Below are positions 62,465 through 64,000 of a stretch of DNA of 64,000 nucleotides, piece by piece. Source of the stretch: Anabaena azotica FACHB-119 (lineage in GTDB: Bacteria > Cyanobacteriota > Cyanobacteriia > Cyanobacteriales > Nostocaceae); assembly GCF_014697625.1 (NCBI RefSeq), contig NZ_JACJSG010000035.1, forward strand, positions 23,885-87,884. Reading direction: 5' to 3'. The position numbers were made by a program, and so were the translations under genes. How positions within the stretch are numbered: position 1 is the stretch's first letter; every line of letters begins with the position of its first letter. The notes beneath the pieces were generated by a model, which was not told where the DNA came from, searched no databases, and saw only the letters and a program-made list of their open reading frames with translations.

Positions 62465-63580
62465 TTAATGATGATGATGGTGATGATGCAGCGATAATTG
62501 TGGATTAATTGCCACAGCTTGCTCATTTTGTAACTGGGCAATTTGTGCATTTGCCCATTCAGCAGCCATAGCCAAAAACTCTGGATGGTCATTCACACAA
62601 GCCATCTGCACATAATCCACATTGGAATACTTTTTCTCTAAAGCATGGATAATGTGGTGTACATCAAGTAAAGTTTCATGGTTTTCTGTAGCAAAACCGA
62701 TAGGCATAAATATGATCACTTTTGCACCTAATTGAATCAGGTTCTTAGCGGCTTGTTCAGCGTTGGGTTGTGTCCATTCAATTAGCGGTGTATCGTGATT
62801 GAGCCAACCTACAGAAATCAGAGGATACTTATTAATTAACTCTTCGCGTACCAACTCATAAAGTGCTTGACTTTCGGTAATACCAGAAGTGAAACCTTTG
62901 GCTTTGTGGGGACAGCCGTGATTCATCAGTACAATACCAATTTGAGAAGGTAAATAGGCTGAGGCTAAATCAGCGTTAATTTTCTCCTCAACTAAATGAG
63001 CCATTAAATGAACGTACTCTGGCTCGTTGTAGAATGAAGGTATGTAACGTAGTGCCTTGAGCCAGTGACTTTCAGCATCATTCGTTTCTGCTAGAGCATT
63101 GTTAACTTGTTCAATGGCGATACCACTGGTGAAGATGGAATCAACCACTAACAGGGGGTAAATTAAGATTTTCTCAAAACCTTGGCTTTTGATTTCCGCC
63201 AAAACTTGCTTAGGTAAAAAGGGAGCGCAGAAGTTAAAAGCTTTGAAAACCTGGATGCGATCGCCCCATTTTGCTTGTAAATTTTGTTCAATACCAGCAC
63301 GCTGTTTTTCAAAGATGGCGTTATGAGGGGAAATAAAATCGTGGTGCTGATGTCCCCATTCATGACGGTCAAATAACGCCAACAGCTTTGCTAAAGGAGG
63401 ATAAATCCAAGTAGGTACAGGTGCAAACTTTGCTGTTAACAAATTGAGAGCCTGTTCGTTATAGTTAGCAAAATCTTCGTAGCTTTCCACTTCACCATAA
63501 CCCATGAGCAGAACGGCTACTCGGTCTTGCCCTGATAAATGTTCCTGATTATTTTGTAGCTTTTCCGGTGTGGCTACCAC
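62465..63580 (-). CDS. ferrochelatase-like protein with a natural C-terminal histidine run
   Basis: 371 residues. AVLLMGYGEVESYEDFANYN opens it as in HemH-type chelatases. MNHGCPHKAKGF and MPIGFATENHETLLDVHH occupy the places of the catalytic His and Glu of HemH. A second class of cyanobacterial ferrochelatase-like protein, so the metal and tetrapyrrole are uncertain. The last eight residues are LHHHHHHH; the seven His codons are at 62468-62488 and could store or deliver metal. I start at GTG 63580, with GAGGA 7 nt upstream; the frame opening at 63616 is TTG. Confidence 0.75.
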   Translation of the reverse strand: MVATPEKLQNNQEHLSGQDRVAVLLMGYGEVESYEDFANYNEQALNLLTAKFAPVPTWIYPPLAKLLALFDRHEWGHQHHDFISPHNAIFEKQRAGIEQNLQAKWGDRIQVFKAFNFCAPFLPKQVLAEIKSQGFEKILIYPLLVVDSIFTSGIAIEQVNNALAETNDAESHWLKALRYIPSFYNEPEYVHLMAHLVEEKINADLASAYLPSQIGIVLMNHGCPHKAKGFTSGITESQALYELVREELINKYPLISVGWLNHDTPLIEWTQPNAEQAAKNLIQLGAKVIIFMPIGFATENHETLLDVHHIIHALEKKYSNVDYVQMACVNDHPEFLAMAAEWANAQIAQLQNEQAVAINPQLSLHHHHHHH

Positions 63581-63616
63581 AAGCAATTCCTCGATATAAA
63601 CCAGTGTGGTAAGCAA

Positions 63617-63785
63617 AATCAGTAGCTACAGCATAGCCGGATTGTTTGCTCACCTATGAGATTATTATGATATCCCCCTGGGTGGGATAACCATAAAAGT
63701 GACAATAATATACCAAAAGACACATTCCGGTTAATACTACATCACGAGTAGTGATAAATATTTAACAATGTATGCTGATGAAAGT
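63617..63785. other. intergenic region upstream of ferrochelatase-like gene
   Basis: AT-rich, no gene. It contains CCCCCTGGGTGG and short inverted words but no convincing promoter. Confidence 0.4.
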
Positions 63786-63878
63786 GGTGAGTAGGGGAGC
63801 AGAGGGGCAGAGGAGCAGAGGAGCAGGGGGAGCAGGGGGAGATGAGGGAGATGAGGGAGTGGGGGGAGATGAGGGAGA
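63786..63878. repeat. GGAGCAGA and GGAGATGA arrays
   Basis: AGGAGCAG octamers, GGGGGAGCA units and GGGAGATGA nonamers in tandem, running into the 14-bp array. Confidence 0.85.
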
Positions 63879-63885
63879 AGAACTT

Positions 63886-64000
63886 TTGACTATGGACTGT
63901 TGACTATGGACTGTTGACTATGGACTGTTGACTATGGACTGTTGACTATGGACTGTTGACTATGGACTGTTGACTATGGACTGTTGACTATGGACTGTTG
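63886..64000. repeat. tandem array of a 14-bp unit, cut by the window edge
   Basis: TTGACTATGGACTG is repeated eight times exactly plus three bases, up to the window end. The unit is two heptamers (TTGACTA, TGGACTG). The array continues beyond the window. Confidence 0.95.

Noticed and set aside
63886..64000. CRISPR or minisatellite gene
   Set aside because: The 14-bp units are head-to-tail without spacers and do not encode a plausible protein.

Overview
The window looks like the chromosome of a filamentous, probably heterocyst-forming cyanobacterium of the Nostoc/Anabaena/Trichormus group. The signs seen directly are many copies of the HIP1 octamer GCGATCGC, runs of short heptamer repeats (TTAGTCA, CTGATAA, CCCCAGT, TATCACC types) between and sometimes inside genes, an XisH/XisI pair, DUF1816 and DUF1517 proteins, pentapeptide-repeat proteins, GAF/PAS histidine kinases, a CbiE-CbiT fusion and a TnpB insertion sequence. 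The species is an inference.

Layout. 1-7.6 kb: a heme-oxygenase-like diiron enzyme, a methyltransferase, a GH10-like protein, a membrane protein, and a PAS-GAF histidine kinase whose catalytic residues are lost. 7.66-22.3 kb: a 14.6-kb integrated element. It sits in a tRNA-Lys(CTT) gene and is bounded by 90-bp perfect direct repeats that begin at the first base of the anticodon loop. From left to right it holds a ribbon-helix-helix regulator, a minus-strand operon of eleven mostly unknown genes (one with a phage tail-fibre motif), a replication protein, an RHH/CopG-like regulator with a cluster of palindromes, a plus-strand run of small unknown genes, and a tyrosine integrase next to the right attachment site. 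Twelve TGATCA sites within 237 bp inside rep, and a possible antisense RNA over the rep start, suggest a complete plasmid-type replicon. I saw no capsid, portal, terminase or conjugation gene.

22.5-36.5 kb: XisH/XisI, cobalamin biosynthesis (CobL type), a MITE with a 7-bp target duplication, a CPA2 cation:proton antiporter, YchF, a glutamate-cysteine ligase-like protein, arogenate/prephenate dehydrogenase, a pentapeptide-repeat protein, a DUF1517 protein, a lipoprotein and a complete PAS/GAF histidine kinase. 37.2-44.5 kb: a three-gene cassette of a dynamin-like GTPase, a giant Hsp70/actin-fold ATPase and an unrecognised protein. This is the second candidate for an undescribed system. 44.5-53.6 kb: cytochrome b561, a likely type II restriction-modification pair, trpD (with heptamer repeats inside its reading frame), an aspartyl protease overlapping trpD tail to tail, carA, a STAS protein, Mini-III RNase and a TrmH/RlmB-type methyltransferase.

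53.6-64 kb: a DUF1816 protein, a compound tandem repeat, an alpha/beta hydrolase, a TnpB-only IS605-family element with end hairpins, a second pentapeptide protein, an AI-2E/PerM transporter, FtsH, and a ferrochelatase-like protein ending in seven natural histidines.

Throughout, short repeats press against genes closely enough to supply start codons, stop codons and C-terminal residues. All functional calls rest on motif recognition by eye; no database search was run.
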